Positions 8,925-18,856 of a DNA stretch of 64,000 nt are shown piece by piece (the first letter of the stretch is position 1; every line of letters starts with the position of its first letter). Position numbers and translations under genes: made by a program. The stretch lies in contig NZ_JARWQD010000204.1 of the NCBI RefSeq assembly GCF_029869545.1, forward strand, positions 1-64,000. The letters are read 5' to 3'. This stretch comes from Nocardia wallacei (GTDB lineage: Bacteria > Actinomycetota > Actinomycetes > Mycobacteriales > Mycobacteriaceae). The notes beneath the pieces were generated by a model. It saw only the letters and a program-made list of their open reading frames with translations. It was not told where the DNA came from and did no database searches.

Positions 8925-9932
8925 TCAGAGGGCGGCGGCGATGCGATCGCCGATCTCGACGGTGGAGGCGGTGCCGGTGCGGGAGGCGAGGTCCTTGGCG
9001 ACGGCGGATTCGATGCGGGTGGCCTCGTCGGTCTTGCCCAGGTGGGTGAGCAGCAGGGAGACCGAGAGGATGGCGGCGGTGGGGTCGGCCTTGGACTGGC
9101 CCGCGATATCGGGGGCGCTGCCGTGGACCGGCTCGAACATGCTCGGGTTGGTGCCGGAGGCGTCGATATTGCCGGAGGCGGCCAGCCCGATGCCGCCGGA
9201 GACCGCGGCCGCCAGGTCGGTGATGATGTCGCCGAACAGGTTGTCGGTGACGATCACGTCGAAGCGGCCCGGGTCGGTGACCATGTGGATGGTCGCGGCA
9301 TCGATGTGCTGGTAGGCGATCTCGACGTCGGGGTACTCGGTGCCGACCTCGTTCACGGTGCGCTGCCACAGCGAGCCCGCGAAGCTGAGCACGTTCGTCT
9401 TGTGCACCAGGGTGAGGTGCTTGCGACGCCGCTGCGCCTTGTCGAAGGCGTAGCGCACCACGCGCTCGATGCCGAAGCGGGTGTTGGTGCTGACCTCGGT
9501 GGCGACCTCGTGCGGCGTCTCCACCCGAATGGCTCCGCCGGTGCCGGTGTAGGGGCCCTCGGTGCCCTCGCGCACCACCACGAAGTCGATGTCCGGGTTG
9601 CCCGACAGCGGGCTGGTGACGCCGGGGAACAGCTTGGACGGGCGCAGGTTCACGTGATGGTCGAGCGCGAAACGCGTGTGCAGCAACAGGCCCCGCTCCA
9701 GCAGGCCGCTCGGCACCGACGGATCGCCGATCGCGCCCAGCAGGATGGCGTCGTGCTGCTTCAGCTCGGGCAGCACCGAATCCGGCAGCACCTCCCCCGT
9801 GGCGTGATACCGCTGGGCGCCGAGGTCGTACCGGGTCTGCTCGACACCGGGCACGACCACGTCGAGCACCTTCAGCGCCTCGGCGATGACCTCGGGCCCG
9901 ATTCCGTCACCGGGGATGACAGCCAGCTTCAT
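8925..9932 (-). CDS. leuB: 3-isopropylmalate dehydrogenase
   Basis: Oxidises and decarboxylates 3-isopropylmalate with NAD+, the third leucine-specific step. At 335 residues it matches actinobacterial LeuB. Visible are GDGIGPEV at residues 8-15, the [19 protein letters not shown] substrate loop, and the NAD-site [20 protein letters not shown] region. It lies downstream of serA on the same strand but separated by a strong hairpin, so it probably has its own promoter. Confidence 0.97.
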   Translation of the reverse strand: MKLAVIPGDGIGPEVIAEALKVLDVVVPGVEQTRYDLGAQRYHATGEVLPDSVLPELKQHDAILLGAIGDPSVPSGLLERGLLLHTRFALDHHVNLRPSKLFPGVTSPLSGNPDIDFVVVREGTEGPYTGTGGAIRVETPHEVATEVSTNTRFGIERVVRYAFDKAQRRRKHLTLVHKTNVLSFAGSLWQRTVNEVGTEYPDVEIAYQHIDAATIHMVTDPGRFDVIVTDNLFGDIITDLAAAVSGGIGLAASGNIDASGTNPSMFEPVHGSAPDIAGQSKADPTAAILSVSLLLTHLGKTDEATRIESAVAKDLASRTGTASTVEIGDRIAAAL

Positions 9933-10049
9933 ATGACAACGCTCCGTTCCTTCGGGCCTCGGCCAAGACGCCGGTCACCCTATCCGGTGCCCGAAAACCA
10001 CCCGCGACCAGGGCAAGCCCATCCCGCATAGTGGAATCCGTGGTTCGCG

Positions 10050-10095
10050 GGAACGACTGAGGCACGCCGGGTTCGGCGTGCCTCGTCGTCGTTCC
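10050..10095 (-). terminator. serA terminator hairpin
   Basis: Stem AGGCACGCCG/CGGCGTGCCT with a 4-base loop, extended by a second stem GGAACGAC/GTCGTTCC separated by small internal loops. It begins 20 bases beyond the serA stop. No long T run is seen. Confidence 0.75.
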
Positions 10096-10114
10096 GATGT
10101 GCTTTCGGCCGGAA

Positions 10115-11713
10115 TCAGGCCAGGTCGACCTGGGCGACCCGGGCGGCGCCGACGGCCTCGGCGATCGCGGACTGCACGTCGGCCGGGACCTCCTTGTTGA
10201 TGCGCAGGACGACGGTGGCGCCCTCCTTGTCGACGTCCTGGCTCAGCTGCGCGGCCTGGATGTCGATTCCGGCCTCGCCGAGCTTGGTGCCGATCTTGCC
10301 CAGCGCGCCCGGCTTGTCGCCGTAGTTGAGCACGGCCAGGTTCAGGCCCTCGGCGCGCATGTCGTAGTTGCGGCCGTTGATGTTGACGATCTTCTGCACC
10401 TGCTGCGGCTCGGTCAGGGTGCCCGCGACATTGAGCGTGCGGCCGTCACCGAACACCGCGCGCAGATCGACCAGGCTGCGATGCGACGGGCTCTCCGACA
10501 CGGTGGTGACCGACGCCTCGAGGCCACGATCCTTGGCCAGCGAGGGCGCGTTGACGAAGGTGACCGCATCCTCGATCAGCGCCGAGAAGACCCCCCGCAG
10601 CGCCGAAAGCTCCAGCACCGCAACATCTTCCGACGACAGCTCGCCGCGCACCTGCACCTCCAGGCTGACCGGCAGCTCGCTGGCGAGCGCGCCGAGCAGG
10701 GCACCCTGCTTGCGCACGATCTCCAGCCACGGGGCGACCGTCTCGTTCACCGCGCCGCCGGTGACGTTCACCGCACCGGGCACGAACTCCCCGGCGAGGG
10801 CGAGCTGCACCGACTTGGCGACATCGGTGCCCGCGCGGTCCTGCGCCTCGGCGGTGGAGGCGCCCAGGTGCGGGGTCACGACGACCTGCGGCAGCTCGAA
10901 CAGCGGGCTGTCGGTGCACGGCTCGGTCTCGTACACATCGATGCCCGCGGCGCGCACATGACCCGAGGTGATGGCGTCGGCGAGCGCCTGCTCGTCGATC
11001 AGCCCACCGCGCGCGGCGTTGACGATGACGACGCCCTTCTTCGTCTTGGCGATCGTCTCGGCGTTCAGCATGCCCTTGGTCTCGGGCGTCTTCGGCAGGT
11101 GGATGGAGATGAAGTCGGCGCGCTCGAGCACCTCGTCCAGGCTCAGCAGCTCGATGCCCAGCTGGGCGGCGCGGGCCGGGGAGGTGTAGGGGTCGTACGC
11201 GACGATCTTGGTCTCGAACGCGGCCAGGCGCTGGGCGAACAGCTGGCCGATGCGGCCCAGGCCGATGACGCCGACGGTCTTGCCGAAGATCTCGACACCG
11301 TTGAATTTGCTGCGCTGCCAGGTGTGTTCGCGCAGGGTGGCATCGGCGGCGGGGATCTGGCGGGCCGCGGCCAGCAGCAGCGTGACGGCGTGCTCGGCGG
11401 CGGTGTGGATATTGGAGGTCGGCGCGTTGACGACCATGACGCCGCGCTCGGTGGCCGCGGGCACGTCGACATTGTCGAGGCCGACACCGGCGCGGGCGAC
11501 GATCTTCAGGTTCTTACCGGCATCGAGGACGTCGGCGTCGACGGTGGTCGCGGAGCGCACGAGCAGCGCATCGGCCTCGGGAACGGCGGCGAGCAGTTCG
11601 GGTTTGTTCGGGCCGTCGACCCAGCGAACCTCGACACCGTCACCGAGCGCCTCGACGGTCGACTGGGCGAGCTTGTCGGCGATCAGAACAACAGGACGGC
11701 CATTTGGGCTCAC
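10115..11713 (-). CDS. serA: D-3-phosphoglycerate dehydrogenase
   Basis: First enzyme of serine synthesis, 532 residues, the long actinobacterial type. The N-terminal catalytic domain includes ARAGVGLDNVDVPA. The NAD-binding Rossmann region carries GVIGLGRIGQLFAQRL near residue 150, and the catalytic His is in HLGASTAEAQDRA. After about residue 315 come the intervening (ASB) domain and a C-terminal ACT domain that in this class mediates serine feedback. The GTG start follows AGGAGTGCC. M. tuberculosis serA1 (Rv2996c) occupies the same place beside leuB. Confidence 0.96.
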   Translation of the reverse strand: MSPNGRPVVLIADKLAQSTVEALGDGVEVRWVDGPNKPELLAAVPEADALLVRSATTVDADVLDAGKNLKIVARAGVGLDNVDVPAATERGVMVVNAPTSNIHTAAEHAVTLLLAAARQIPAADATLREHTWQRSKFNGVEIFGKTVGVIGLGRIGQLFAQRLAAFETKIVAYDPYTSPARAAQLGIELLSLDEVLERADFISIHLPKTPETKGMLNAETIAKTKKGVVIVNAARGGLIDEQALADAITSGHVRAAGIDVYETEPCTDSPLFELPQVVVTPHLGASTAEAQDRAGTDVAKSVQLALAGEFVPGAVNVTGGAVNETVAPWLEIVRKQGALLGALASELPVSLEVQVRGELSSEDVAVLELSALRGVFSALIEDAVTFVNAPSLAKDRGLEASVTTVSESPSHRSLVDLRAVFGDGRTLNVAGTLTEPQQVQKIVNINGRNYDMRAEGLNLAVLNYGDKPGALGKIGTKLGEAGIDIQAAQLSQDVDKEGATVVLRINKEVPADVQSAIAEAVGAARVAQVDLA

Positions 11714-11964
11714 TGTGGGGCACTCCTGGGGAATGGGATCGGCATTTACCGCCGATCAGCTTAATGGGCCTGATTCGGCGTCGGGGTACCGCCCGGTAGG
11801 CGGCCGCCGTCAGTAGGCGACACGACGGTCCGAATCGGGCATAACCGTCATGCGTCGGATGCGTGAACGCGGTGAACCCGGTCCGTCGCCCGCGTGAGGT
11901 TTGCGCGAAGGCTTGGCGAAGTCGGCCGTTTCCGCTGGATAGCCGCCGTTCTCGAGGTCACCGT

Positions 11965-13047
11965 GTGATCATGGCCATCACCCGGCGCACCTGTTCGGCA
12001 CTGCTGGTGACCTCCCTCGCCGCGCTCGCCACCGGCACCGCACTGCCGCGGGCGGCGGCGTCCCCCGGGACCGGCAAGGTCGCGGTGATCGGGATCGACG
12101 GCTGCCTCTACAGCGAGGTGCTGGCGGCGGTCACCCCCAACCTGCAGCGACTGGCGGCCGAGGGCACGCTCAGCCGCTACTCGATCGCGCCGCACACCAC
12201 CGTGTCCTGCCCGTCCTGGTCGGCGGTGCTGACCGGGGTGTGGGACACCCGCACCGGCATCTGCGACAACGGCGACACCTGCGATCCGGCCCACCTGGGC
12301 CGTTTCCCGACGGTCTTCAACCGCATCAAACGCGCTGCGCCGCAGCGGAAGACGGCGTCGATCGCCACCTGGGACACGATCTCCGCGATCGCACGCACCG
12401 GCGATCCGCACGCCGACACGATCGTCACGGCCGGTTCGAATCCGCTCGGCACCTACGGCTGCGAGGCCGATATCGACACCGCGACCGCGGCGGCGACGGT
12501 GACCGCCATCGCCGCGGGCACCGACTTCGTGTTCACCCACTTCGACCAGGTCGACATCGCCGGGCATCGGCTGCGCGCCAGCAACCCGCAGGCCTATCGG
12601 GACGCGATCAGCCGGGTCGACGTGCTGGTCGGGCGGATCGTCGACGCGGTGTCCCGGCGGAGCGCGGACCATCCCGACGAGCGGTGGACGATCCTGGTGA
12701 CCACCGACCACGGGCACAAGCCCGAGGGCGGCCACGGCGGCCAAAGTCCTTACGAGGTGGCCAGTTTCGTGATCGCCCGGGGACCGGACTTCGAGGCGGG
12801 CCGGGTGTACAACGGCTACTCGCTGATCGATGTCACCCCGACCGTGCTCGATCTGCTGGGTCTGGCGCCGGTGGCCGATCTGGACGGAAAGTCGTTGCGC
12901 ACGGGCGGATCCGGGGATCCGAGTGCCCCGCCGCCACGAACACCGGTGATCGGGCACCCCGCCGACCCGGCGACGACCCGCCTTGCCGCCCTGCCCTTCC
13001 CGGCCGATGCGGGCTGCAAGGTCGGCGCGGCCCCGGCCGGCGACTAG
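11965..13047 (+). CDS. Secreted alkaline-phosphatase-superfamily phosphodiesterase
   Basis: Predicted exported type I phosphodiesterase/nucleotide pyrophosphatase of about 360 residues. The N-terminus has a twin-arginine stretch (ITRRTCS), a hydrophobic segment and an Ala-rich cleavage region. Metal and nucleophile motifs are visible in order: VIGIDGCLYSEV (Asp), HTTVSCPSWSAVLTG (nucleophile loop), FTHFDQVDIAGH, and TTDHGHKPEGGHGG. The GTG at 11965 has GAGG at good spacing; the ATG two codons later is the alternative. No operon partner is seen. Substrate (nucleotide, phospholipid head group or other diester) is not determinable. Confidence 0.8.
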   Translation: MIMAITRRTCSALLVTSLAALATGTALPRAAASPGTGKVAVIGIDGCLYSEVLAAVTPNLQRLAAEGTLSRYSIAPHTTVSCPSWSAVLTGVWDTRTGICDNGDTCDPAHLGRFPTVFNRIKRAAPQRKTASIATWDTISAIARTGDPHADTIVTAGSNPLGTYGCEADIDTATAAATVTAIAAGTDFVFTHFDQVDIAGHRLRASNPQAYRDAISRVDVLVGRIVDAVSRRSADHPDERWTILVTTDHGHKPEGGHGGQSPYEVASFVIARGPDFEAGRVYNGYSLIDVTPTVLDLLGLAPVADLDGKSLRTGGSGDPSAPPPRTPVIGHPADPATTRLAALPFPADAGCKVGAAPAGD

Positions 13048-13060
13048 CCCCGAAACGCAC

Positions 13061-13094
13061 GAGAGCCCCGCACCGTTTCGGGTGCGGGGCTCTC
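13061..13094. terminator. Bidirectional terminator
   Basis: Perfect 14-bp stem GAGAGCCCCGCACC with a 6-base loop, sitting in the 61-base gap between the convergent phosphodiesterase and cold-shock genes. Confidence 0.85.
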
Positions 13095-13108
13095 GGCAAG
13101 TTCTGGGA

Positions 13109-13312
13109 TCAGATCACGCGGACGCCCTGGGCCTGCGGACCCTTCTGGCCCTGGCCGATCTCGAACTCCACGCGCTGGCCTTCATCGAGGGAGCGGAAAC
13201 CCGACCCCGATACGGCCGAGTAATGCACGAACACGTCGGGACCGCCGTTGTCCTGTGCGATGAACCCGAAGCCCTTCTCGCTGTTGAACCACTTCACTAC
13301 GCCTTGCGCCAT
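13109..13312 (-). CDS. Cold-shock domain protein
   Basis: A 67-residue single cold-shock domain protein that binds single-stranded RNA or DNA. RNP1 is KGFGFIA and RNP2 is VFVHYSAV, both intact. The ATG follows AGAAGGT with a short spacer. It resembles actinobacterial CspA. A second, more diverged copy lies at 13892-14101 on the same strand, with a tiny peptide gene between them. Confidence 0.95.
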   Translation of the reverse strand: MAQGVVKWFNSEKGFGFIAQDNGGPDVFVHYSAVSGSGFRSLDEGQRVEFEIGQGQKGPQAQGVRVI

Positions 13313-13560
13313 TTCATACCTTCTGTAGACGAGCCGGGTCCGCCAACCAACGGCAGCACCGGTCTCGATCATCCACATTGCCATGCCCCGCGCGCGGGCC
13401 GCCACCAGGGTTCGAGTCGCACGAGATTTGCGGAGAGTCGGCTCGAAATCGTTCAGGTCCGTAGATTACGTCGCTGTAATTGGTTCGTGATAGTCCGACG
13501 GACGGGCACGATGCGGCCCCCGGGCCGATTTCCTCCACTCCGCGCCGAACGTCCCCCGGC

Positions 13561-13602
13561 AAAAATAGGTCGGCCCCGGGTAGCTACTACCCGGGGCCGA
13601 CC
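13561..13602 (-). terminator. Strong intrinsic terminator of the 38-residue peptide gene
   Basis: A perfect 16-bp stem (GGTCGGCCCCGGGTAG and complement) with a CTA loop, followed on the minus strand by TATTTTT. It starts about 30 bases after the stop codon of the small gene at 13634-13750, marking that gene as a discrete transcript. Confidence 0.9.
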
Positions 13603-13633
13603 CAGGGTCGATTCACACGACCATCAAGCGAGC

Positions 13634-13750
13634 TCAGCCGCCGAAGGAACCGGTCCACAGCGTGTCCAGCAGGCCGTGGAGCGCGGCGCCCGCGGTGCTC
13701 AGGATGCCGTTCAGAGCGGCGCTACCGGTGTCGATGATAACGGGGATCAT
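13634..13750 (-). CDS. Small amphipathic 38-residue peptide gene
   Basis: A 38-residue peptide starting MIPVIIDTGSAALNGILSTA and ending LLDTLWTGSFGG. The ATG has a strong ribosome binding site (GGAGAGG, 6 bases before it), and a perfect intrinsic terminator follows. The peptide is hydrophobic and glycine-rich with spaced Asp and His and no Lys or Arg, so it can form an amphipathic helix; it has no cleavable signal. Size and character recall the short porin or modulin-like peptides of mycolate-containing actinobacteria (such as corynebacterial PorA/PorH), but I see no sequence identity that would prove this. Function unknown. Confidence 0.7.
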   Translation of the reverse strand: MIPVIIDTGSAALNGILSTAGAALHGLLDTLWTGSFGG

Positions 13751-13891
13751 GGAATACCTCTCCTTTATTGAATCCCAGCCGAACTGGCTGACTACCCGCA
13801 TATCGACAGGTCAGAAATAGCCGTTAGCCAGATTTGCCGAAAAGTGACGTGGGCGACATAATTACAGAGTGGTGATGCAGAACACACCTGC

Positions 13892-14101
13892 TCAGTCGCG
13901 CACTACGCGGACGCTCCTGGCCTCGGGACCGGCCTTGGCGCGGCGTACCTCGAACTCCACTCGCTGCCCCTCCGCCAGCGACCGGAAACCGACACCCTCG
14001 ACCGCGGTGTAGTCGACGAAGACGTCCGGCCCACCGCCGTCGGCGGTGATGAAGCCGAACCCCTTCTTGCTGTCGAACCACTTGACCGTGCCGTGCGCCA
14101 T
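13892..14101 (-). CDS. Cold-shock domain protein, second copy
   Basis: A 69-residue cold-shock protein with RNP1 KGFGFIT and RNP2 VFVDYTAV. Its C-terminal end is more basic ([17 protein letters not shown]) than the copy at 13109. The ATG follows GAAGGTAAGAGAGAG. It lies about 105 bases downstream of iolD on the same strand, possibly reading out of the inositol operon, though no shared role is evident. Confidence 0.93.
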   Translation of the reverse strand: MAHGTVKWFDSKKGFGFITADGGGPDVFVDYTAVEGVGFRSLAEGQRVEFEVRRAKAGPEARSVRVVRD

Positions 14102-14205
14102 CTCTCTCTTACCTTCTCGCCTACGAGCCAGGCAGACGATAACGAGCCGGTCCGCGACAGTCCAGGCGGGTACGGCGTGCCGTCGGCGGTTCGCCTCGGC
14201 CGCGG

Positions 14206-16044
14206 TCAGCGCGTGTAGCGCACCTGGCGCGGCTTCGCCCCGTCGTAGGCGTCCCGGCCGGGCAGATGCGCGGGCACGCCCACCTCCCACCAGGCACCTG
14301 ATTCGGTCCACACCGCGGGCTGGGTGGGCACGACCACCACCGCCGGGCGCGATTCGGCCAGCGCCGCCGCCCGCGCGCCCGCGTAGGCGGCCCGGAACTC
14401 CGCCAGCTCGGTCGCGACGAACACCGCACAGCCGAGCGATCTCGCATGGGCGGCGAAGTCGACCCGCGGCGGGCGGCCGTGGTTGGTGCGGCACTGCCGG
14501 TAGAAGTTGTTGAATGCGTTGCCGCCCTGGCCTTCCTGCAGCCGGGCGATGACGGCGTACCCGTCGTTGTCGCACACCACGGCCACCAGGGGATGTCCGG
14601 CGAAGGCCGCCGAGAACAGCTCGGAATTGAGCATCAGGTAGGAGCCGTCGCCGAGCATCGTGGTGACCAGGCCGCGCCGGTGCGCCATCGCCGCGCCCCA
14701 GGCACCGGCGAGTTCGTAACCCATGCAGGAGAATCCGTATTCGACGTCCATGGTCGGTTCCCCGCCCGGCGCCCGCCAGCCCCCGACCAGCTCGCCGGGC
14801 ATGCCGCCGGAGGAGGTCATGACGTAGTCGGCCGGATCGCTGAGATCGTTGACGGCACCGACGATCTGGGCGTAGCTGGGTATCCCGGCCGCCGGGGCGC
14901 GCAACTTGTCGATGTAGGCGTCCCACTCGCCGCGCACGGCGCTCGCCCGCGCGCTCCAGGCCCGGTCCACCCGCCAGTCCGACAGCAGTGGTGTCAGATC
15001 CTCCAGTGCCGCACCGGTATCCGCGACGATCGCCAGCGCGCCGTGCTTGACCGCGTCGTACCGTGCGGCGTTGATCGTCACCAGCCGGACACCGGGGTCG
15101 AACACCGTCCACGACGCGGTGGTGAAGTCCTGCAACCGGGTTCCCACCGCAAGCACCAGATCCGCCTCGGCCGCAACGGTATTCGCCGATCCCGAACCGG
15201 TGATACCGAGCGGGCCCGCATACAGCGGATGATCGTGCGGCACCAGGGTGCGGCCCGCGGTGGTCTCGGCCATCGGAATGCCGTGGCGTTCGGCCAGTTC
15301 CACGGCGCGCCGCCCCGCGCCCGAATAGCGCACTCCCCCACCCACTACCAGTAGCGGCCGCTGCGCCGACCGCAGCGCGCGTGCCGCCTCGGCGAGGGTC
15401 TCGCGGTCGGGTCGCGGACGGCCGATCCGATGGACGACCGGCTGGAACAGCGCCGTCGGAAAGTCGAAGACCTCGGCCTGAACGTCCTGCGGCAGGGCCA
15501 ATGTCACGGGTCCGACGTCGGCGGCGTCGGTGAGCACCCGGGCCACCTGCGGCAGTGTGGCGAGCAGCTGCTCCGGCCGGGTGATGCGGTCGAAGTAGCG
15601 GCTGACCGCGCGGAACGCATCGTTCACGGTGACGGTCGCATCGCCGAAATCCTCCACCTGCTGCAGCACCGGATCGGGGGCGCGGTTGACGAAGGTGTCA
15701 CCCGGAAGCAGCAGCAGCGGAAGGCGATTGGCGTGCGCGACACCGGCCGCGGTCACCATGTTCAGCGCGCCCGGGCCGATGGAGGAGGTCGCCACCCCCA
15801 CCTGCCTACGATGCGTCGCCTTCGCGAGACCGACCGCGGCCAGGGCCATGCCCTGTTCGGTGTGCCCGCGCCACACCGGGATCACGTCGCGCCGCTCCTC
15901 CAGCGCCGTGCCGAGGCCGAGCACGTTGCCGTGCCCGAAGATCGCGAAAACCGCGGGGAACAGCGGGACCTCGCGGCCGTCGAGGGTCTCGGAGTGCTGG
16001 GCGATCATCCAGGCCACCAGGGCTTGCGCGGTTGTCAGTCTCAT
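14206..16044 (-). CDS. iolD: 3D-(3,5/4)-trihydroxycyclohexane-1,2-dione hydrolase
   Basis: Thiamine-diphosphate enzyme of myo-inositol catabolism that opens the ring of the dione formed by IolE. It has 612 residues in three domains. It opens [13 protein letters not shown], has the [16 protein letters not shown] and [17 protein letters not shown] segments of the PYR domain, and ends with the diphosphate-binding motif [14 protein letters not shown] around residue 470. It is the last iol gene of the minus-strand operon, 36 bases after iolB. Confidence 0.95.
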   Translation of the reverse strand: MRLTTAQALVAWMIAQHSETLDGREVPLFPAVFAIFGHGNVLGLGTALEERRDVIPVWRGHTEQGMALAAVGLAKATHRRQVGVATSSIGPGALNMVTAAGVAHANRLPLLLLPGDTFVNRAPDPVLQQVEDFGDATVTVNDAFRAVSRYFDRITRPEQLLATLPQVARVLTDAADVGPVTLALPQDVQAEVFDFPTALFQPVVHRIGRPRPDRETLAEAARALRSAQRPLLVVGGGVRYSGAGRRAVELAERHGIPMAETTAGRTLVPHDHPLYAGPLGITGSGSANTVAAEADLVLAVGTRLQDFTTASWTVFDPGVRLVTINAARYDAVKHGALAIVADTGAALEDLTPLLSDWRVDRAWSARASAVRGEWDAYIDKLRAPAAGIPSYAQIVGAVNDLSDPADYVMTSSGGMPGELVGGWRAPGGEPTMDVEYGFSCMGYELAGAWGAAMAHRRGLVTTMLGDGSYLMLNSELFSAAFAGHPLVAVVCDNDGYAVIARLQEGQGGNAFNNFYRQCRTNHGRPPRVDFAAHARSLGCAVFVATELAEFRAAYAGARAAALAESRPAVVVVPTQPAVWTESGAWWEVGVPAHLPGRDAYDGAKPRQVRYTR

Positions 16045-16080
16045 GTGGACGGCCCCTTACTTCCTCTGGATCGACATCAT

Positions 16081-16995
16081 TCAGCCCGGATGCCCGGTGG
16101 CCGACCGCGGCAACCGCCCCGCGTGGCTGGTGACCGGGCATCGCGGGTCCGAAGGCACGCCCTCCCAGCTGCCGCGGAGCCAGCTGTGGGCCGGGTCGTC
16201 GCAGAAGGCCATGGATCGTTCGGGGGCGGGTCCGGCCAGAACGTTCAGGTAGTACATCGGGTATCCGGGCGCGGCGATGCACGGGCCGTGGTAGCCGTGC
16301 GGCACCAGGAAGACGTCACCGTCGCGGACGGCGACGTTCTCGTCCAGCGAGCCGTCCGCGGTGTAGGTCCGGTGCATGCCGAACCCCTCCGGGGACGGGG
16401 TGATGCCGTCGCGGCCCGCGATGCGGAAGTAGTAGATCTCCTCGTTCACGACCTCGCACTCGCTCGCCTCGTCGTGCTTGTGCGGCGGATACGACGACCA
16501 GTTGCCGTCGGGGGTGATCAGCTCGCAGGCATTGAGCTTGTCGGCGTGGTCCCAGACGCCGGGTGTGCCGAAGTTGGTGACCTGCCTGGTCGCCTGCCCG
16601 GCCCCGCGAACCTCCACCGGAACGTTCTCGGCGGGACCGTATTTCGGGTCGAGCCGCCGCGTGCAGCGGGCCATCGGCAGGGCGATCTCGGCGCCGCGCG
16701 CGGCCGACAGTTCGACCGTCGCCTCGCGGGGCACGTAGGCGAAGTCGGTGACCCGGGTGAAAACCGAATCCCGCCCGGTCAATTCGAATTCCGCATCGTC
16801 CACGCGGACGGTGCATCCGCCGCAGAGTGGCAGCACGAACGCCTCGTACTCACCGGTGTGGATGGTGCGTGCGCGGCCCGCGGACAACCGCACTACCCGC
16901 AGTCCCGTGTACGCCCACCCCGCGTCTGCGGCGCGGAGCAGCACCGGGTCGTCGGCGTCGGCCAGTGTTCCCGCGCGATGATGCAACTTACTCAT
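16081..16995 (-). CDS. iolB: 5-deoxy-glucuronate isomerase
   Basis: Cupin isomerase converting 5-deoxy-glucuronate to 2-deoxy-5-keto-gluconate, 304 residues as usual. Cupin metal ligands are visible in PPHKHDEASECE and in the late VPHGYHGPCIAAPGYPMYYLN segment. Its ATG overlaps the stop of the upstream aldolase gene by an ATGA, indicating translational coupling within the inositol operon. Confidence 0.95.
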   Translation of the reverse strand: MSKLHHRAGTLADADDPVLLRAADAGWAYTGLRVVRLSAGRARTIHTGEYEAFVLPLCGGCTVRVDDAEFELTGRDSVFTRVTDFAYVPREATVELSAARGAEIALPMARCTRRLDPKYGPAENVPVEVRGAGQATRQVTNFGTPGVWDHADKLNACELITPDGNWSSYPPHKHDEASECEVVNEEIYYFRIAGRDGITPSPEGFGMHRTYTADGSLDENVAVRDGDVFLVPHGYHGPCIAAPGYPMYYLNVLAGPAPERSMAFCDDPAHSWLRGSWEGVPSDPRCPVTSHAGRLPRSATGHPG

Positions 16996-17891
16996 GCGAT
17001 CTGCGCCTCCCGCAGAATCGCCGCCGCGGACTCGACCGCACCGGCGACATCCCCGTCCGGCGGATACAGCAGACTGCGGCCGACGACCAGGCCGCGCGCG
17101 ACATCGTGGCCGAGTGCCTTGGCCCAGGACGCGACATCGGCCGAGGTGTCACCCGACGGCGCACCACCGAGCAGCAGCACCGGCAGGGTGGTGGCGTCGA
17201 GCACCGAAACATCCTGCGGCGCGGGCACCTTCAACCAGGTATACGCGGAGGTGACACCGAGACCGGAGGCGATGGTGACCGCGCGCTGCAGCGAGAACGA
17301 ATCCTTCTGCATGGTCAGCGATCCGGACTCGTCGCGGTGGAACGGCAGCGGTTCCACCATCGCCATGAGCCCGTGCTCGGCCAGTTCGGAGACGGCGCGG
17401 GCGCAGGCGTGCAGGGTCGGGATGGTGCCGCGATCCGAATCCACCAGCCGCAGCAGCATTTTGCCGCCGTCGAGGCCCCACCTGACCAGCGACTGCGCGT
17501 CGTATCCGGTGAAGCGGTCGTCGATCTCCCAGTCTGCTCCGGCCAGTCCGCCGCGGTTCATCGATCCGATGACGACCTTGTCGTGCAGCGCGTCCAGCAG
17601 CAGCAGTTCCTCGACGATGTCCGGGGAGCCCAGCACGCCGTCGACCGACGGGTTGTCCAGCGCGATGAGCAAGCGTTCCAGCAGCATTCGTCGATCGGCC
17701 ATCGCGGTGCGATCCGAGCCGACGCCGAGGGCGCCCCGGGCGGGGTGATCCGCGGCCACCAGGAATAAGGTGCCACGCTCCGACAACAGTGTCGACCGCC
17801 TGCGCCGCGCGGCATAGGCGCGCGCGATCGCATCGGGCTGGGCGACCCGCACCCGCAGCAGTTCGTGCCAGCGTTCATCGGTCAAATACAC
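16992..17891 (-). CDS. (Beta/alpha)8 aldolase-like protein of inositol catabolism (Cgl0159 type)
   Basis: A 299-residue DeoC/LacD-like barrel protein found in actinobacterial iol clusters and known from Corynebacterium as the Cgl0159 family. It begins [16 protein letters not shown] and has the barrel segments TLFLVAADHPARGALGVG, KVVIGSMNRGG and GGKMLLRLVD. By position between iolC and iolB it probably does the job of IolJ, splitting 2-deoxy-5-keto-gluconate-6-phosphate to dihydroxyacetone phosphate and malonate semialdehyde; that is inference. It overlaps iolC by about 10 bases and iolB by 4. Confidence 0.8.
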   Translation of the reverse strand: MYLTDERWHELLRVRVAQPDAIARAYAARRRRSTLLSERGTLFLVAADHPARGALGVGSDRTAMADRRMLLERLLIALDNPSVDGVLGSPDIVEELLLLDALHDKVVIGSMNRGGLAGADWEIDDRFTGYDAQSLVRWGLDGGKMLLRLVDSDRGTIPTLHACARAVSELAEHGLMAMVEPLPFHRDESGSLTMQKDSFSLQRAVTIASGLGVTSAYTWLKVPAPQDVSVLDATTLPVLLLGGAPSGDTSADVASWAKALGHDVARGLVVGRSLLYPPDGDVAGAVESAAAILREAQIA

Positions 17892-18856
17892 GGTGCCTCC
17901 GTCGAATCAGTGCGGAGTTGGGCGCACAGCATCTCCTCGATCTCCGCGTTGGTGGGCATCGCATCCGCGCACGCCAGCCGCGAGGCGACCAGTGCCCCGG
18001 CCGCATTCGCGTAGGTCGCGAGGCGGTGGGGGTCCCAGCCGGACAGCAGGCCGTGGACCAGCGCGCCCCCGAAACCGTCGCCCGCGCCGAGCCCGCACAC
18101 CACGTCCACCCGGCAGGGCGGGACGGTCCACCGCTCGGCATCGGTGGCCACCAGCACCCCCTCGGCACCGCGTTTGATCATCGCCAGCCGCACGCCGCGC
18201 GCCAGCAGCCGATCGGCCGCCTCGTCCGGATCCGCGGTGCCCACCACGACCTGTGCCTCGGTGCGGTTGCCCACCACGACATTCACGTGATCGAGCATCC
18301 AGCCGATCTCTCGGCGCGCGGTATCGGTATCCGGCCAGAACATCGGCCGGTAGTCCAGATCGAGCACGGTATGCCCGGTTCGCCCGCGCCGCTCGAGGAT
18401 CGCGCGCTGGGTGGTGCGCCCGGGCTCGGCGCTCACTCCGGTCCCGGTGACCCACAGCAACGGCACGGATTCGACGACATCCCACGGAACTTCGTCGGGT
18501 GTGAGCGTGAGGTCGGGGGCGATCGGCGCGCGGTAGAACAGCAGCGGCGGATCGGCGGGCGGCTTCAGTTCGCAGAACACCACGGGCGTCTGGAGATTCG
18601 GCGCGGTCGCCACGTAGCGCGCCGAAACTCCGAAGTCCGACAGGGCCGTTCGCACGAAATCGCCGAATCCGTCCGGCCCGACCTTGGTCAGCACCGCGCT
18701 GCGCCGCCCCAATCGGGCGGCCGCCACGGCCACGTTCGTGGCGGTGCCCCCGAGGAACTTCGCGAACGTCCGCACCTGTGCCAGCGGCACGCCGCTCTGC
18801 TGCGGGTAGAGATCCACCCCTACCCGGCCCACGGTCAGCGCCTCCAACTCCGTCAC
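17882..18856 (-). CDS. iolC: 5-dehydro-2-deoxygluconokinase
   Basis: PfkB/ribokinase-family sugar kinase of 324 residues acting on 2-deoxy-5-keto-gluconate. The N-terminal [16 protein letters not shown] and [15 protein letters not shown] match IolC, and the catalytic PfkB signature is [18 protein letters not shown], including the Asp base. The GTG start overlaps the stop of the ABC ATPase gene as GTGA, so the kinase is translationally coupled to the importer. Confidence 0.93.
   Translation of the reverse strand: MTELEALTVGRVGVDLYPQQSGVPLAQVRTFAKFLGGTATNVAVAAARLGRRSAVLTKVGPDGFGDFVRTALSDFGVSARYVATAPNLQTPVVFCELKPPADPPLLFYRAPIAPDLTLTPDEVPWDVVESVPLLWVTGTGVSAEPGRTTQRAILERRGRTGHTVLDLDYRPMFWPDTDTARREIGWMLDHVNVVVGNRTEAQVVVGTADPDEAADRLLARGVRLAMIKRGAEGVLVATDAERWTVPPCRVDVVCGLGAGDGFGGALVHGLLSGWDPHRLATYANAAGALVASRLACADAMPTNAEIEEMLCAQLRTDSTEAPCI

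Noticed and set aside
13314-13562. Minus-strand frame between the first cold-shock gene and the terminator
   Set aside because: Runs into the 5' leader of the cold-shock gene and has no ribosome binding site; treated as non-coding leader.
15430-17748. A 772-codon plus-strand frame across iolD, iolB and the aldolase gene
   Set aside because: Spans three recognisable minus-strand genes in antisense and has no protein-like features.
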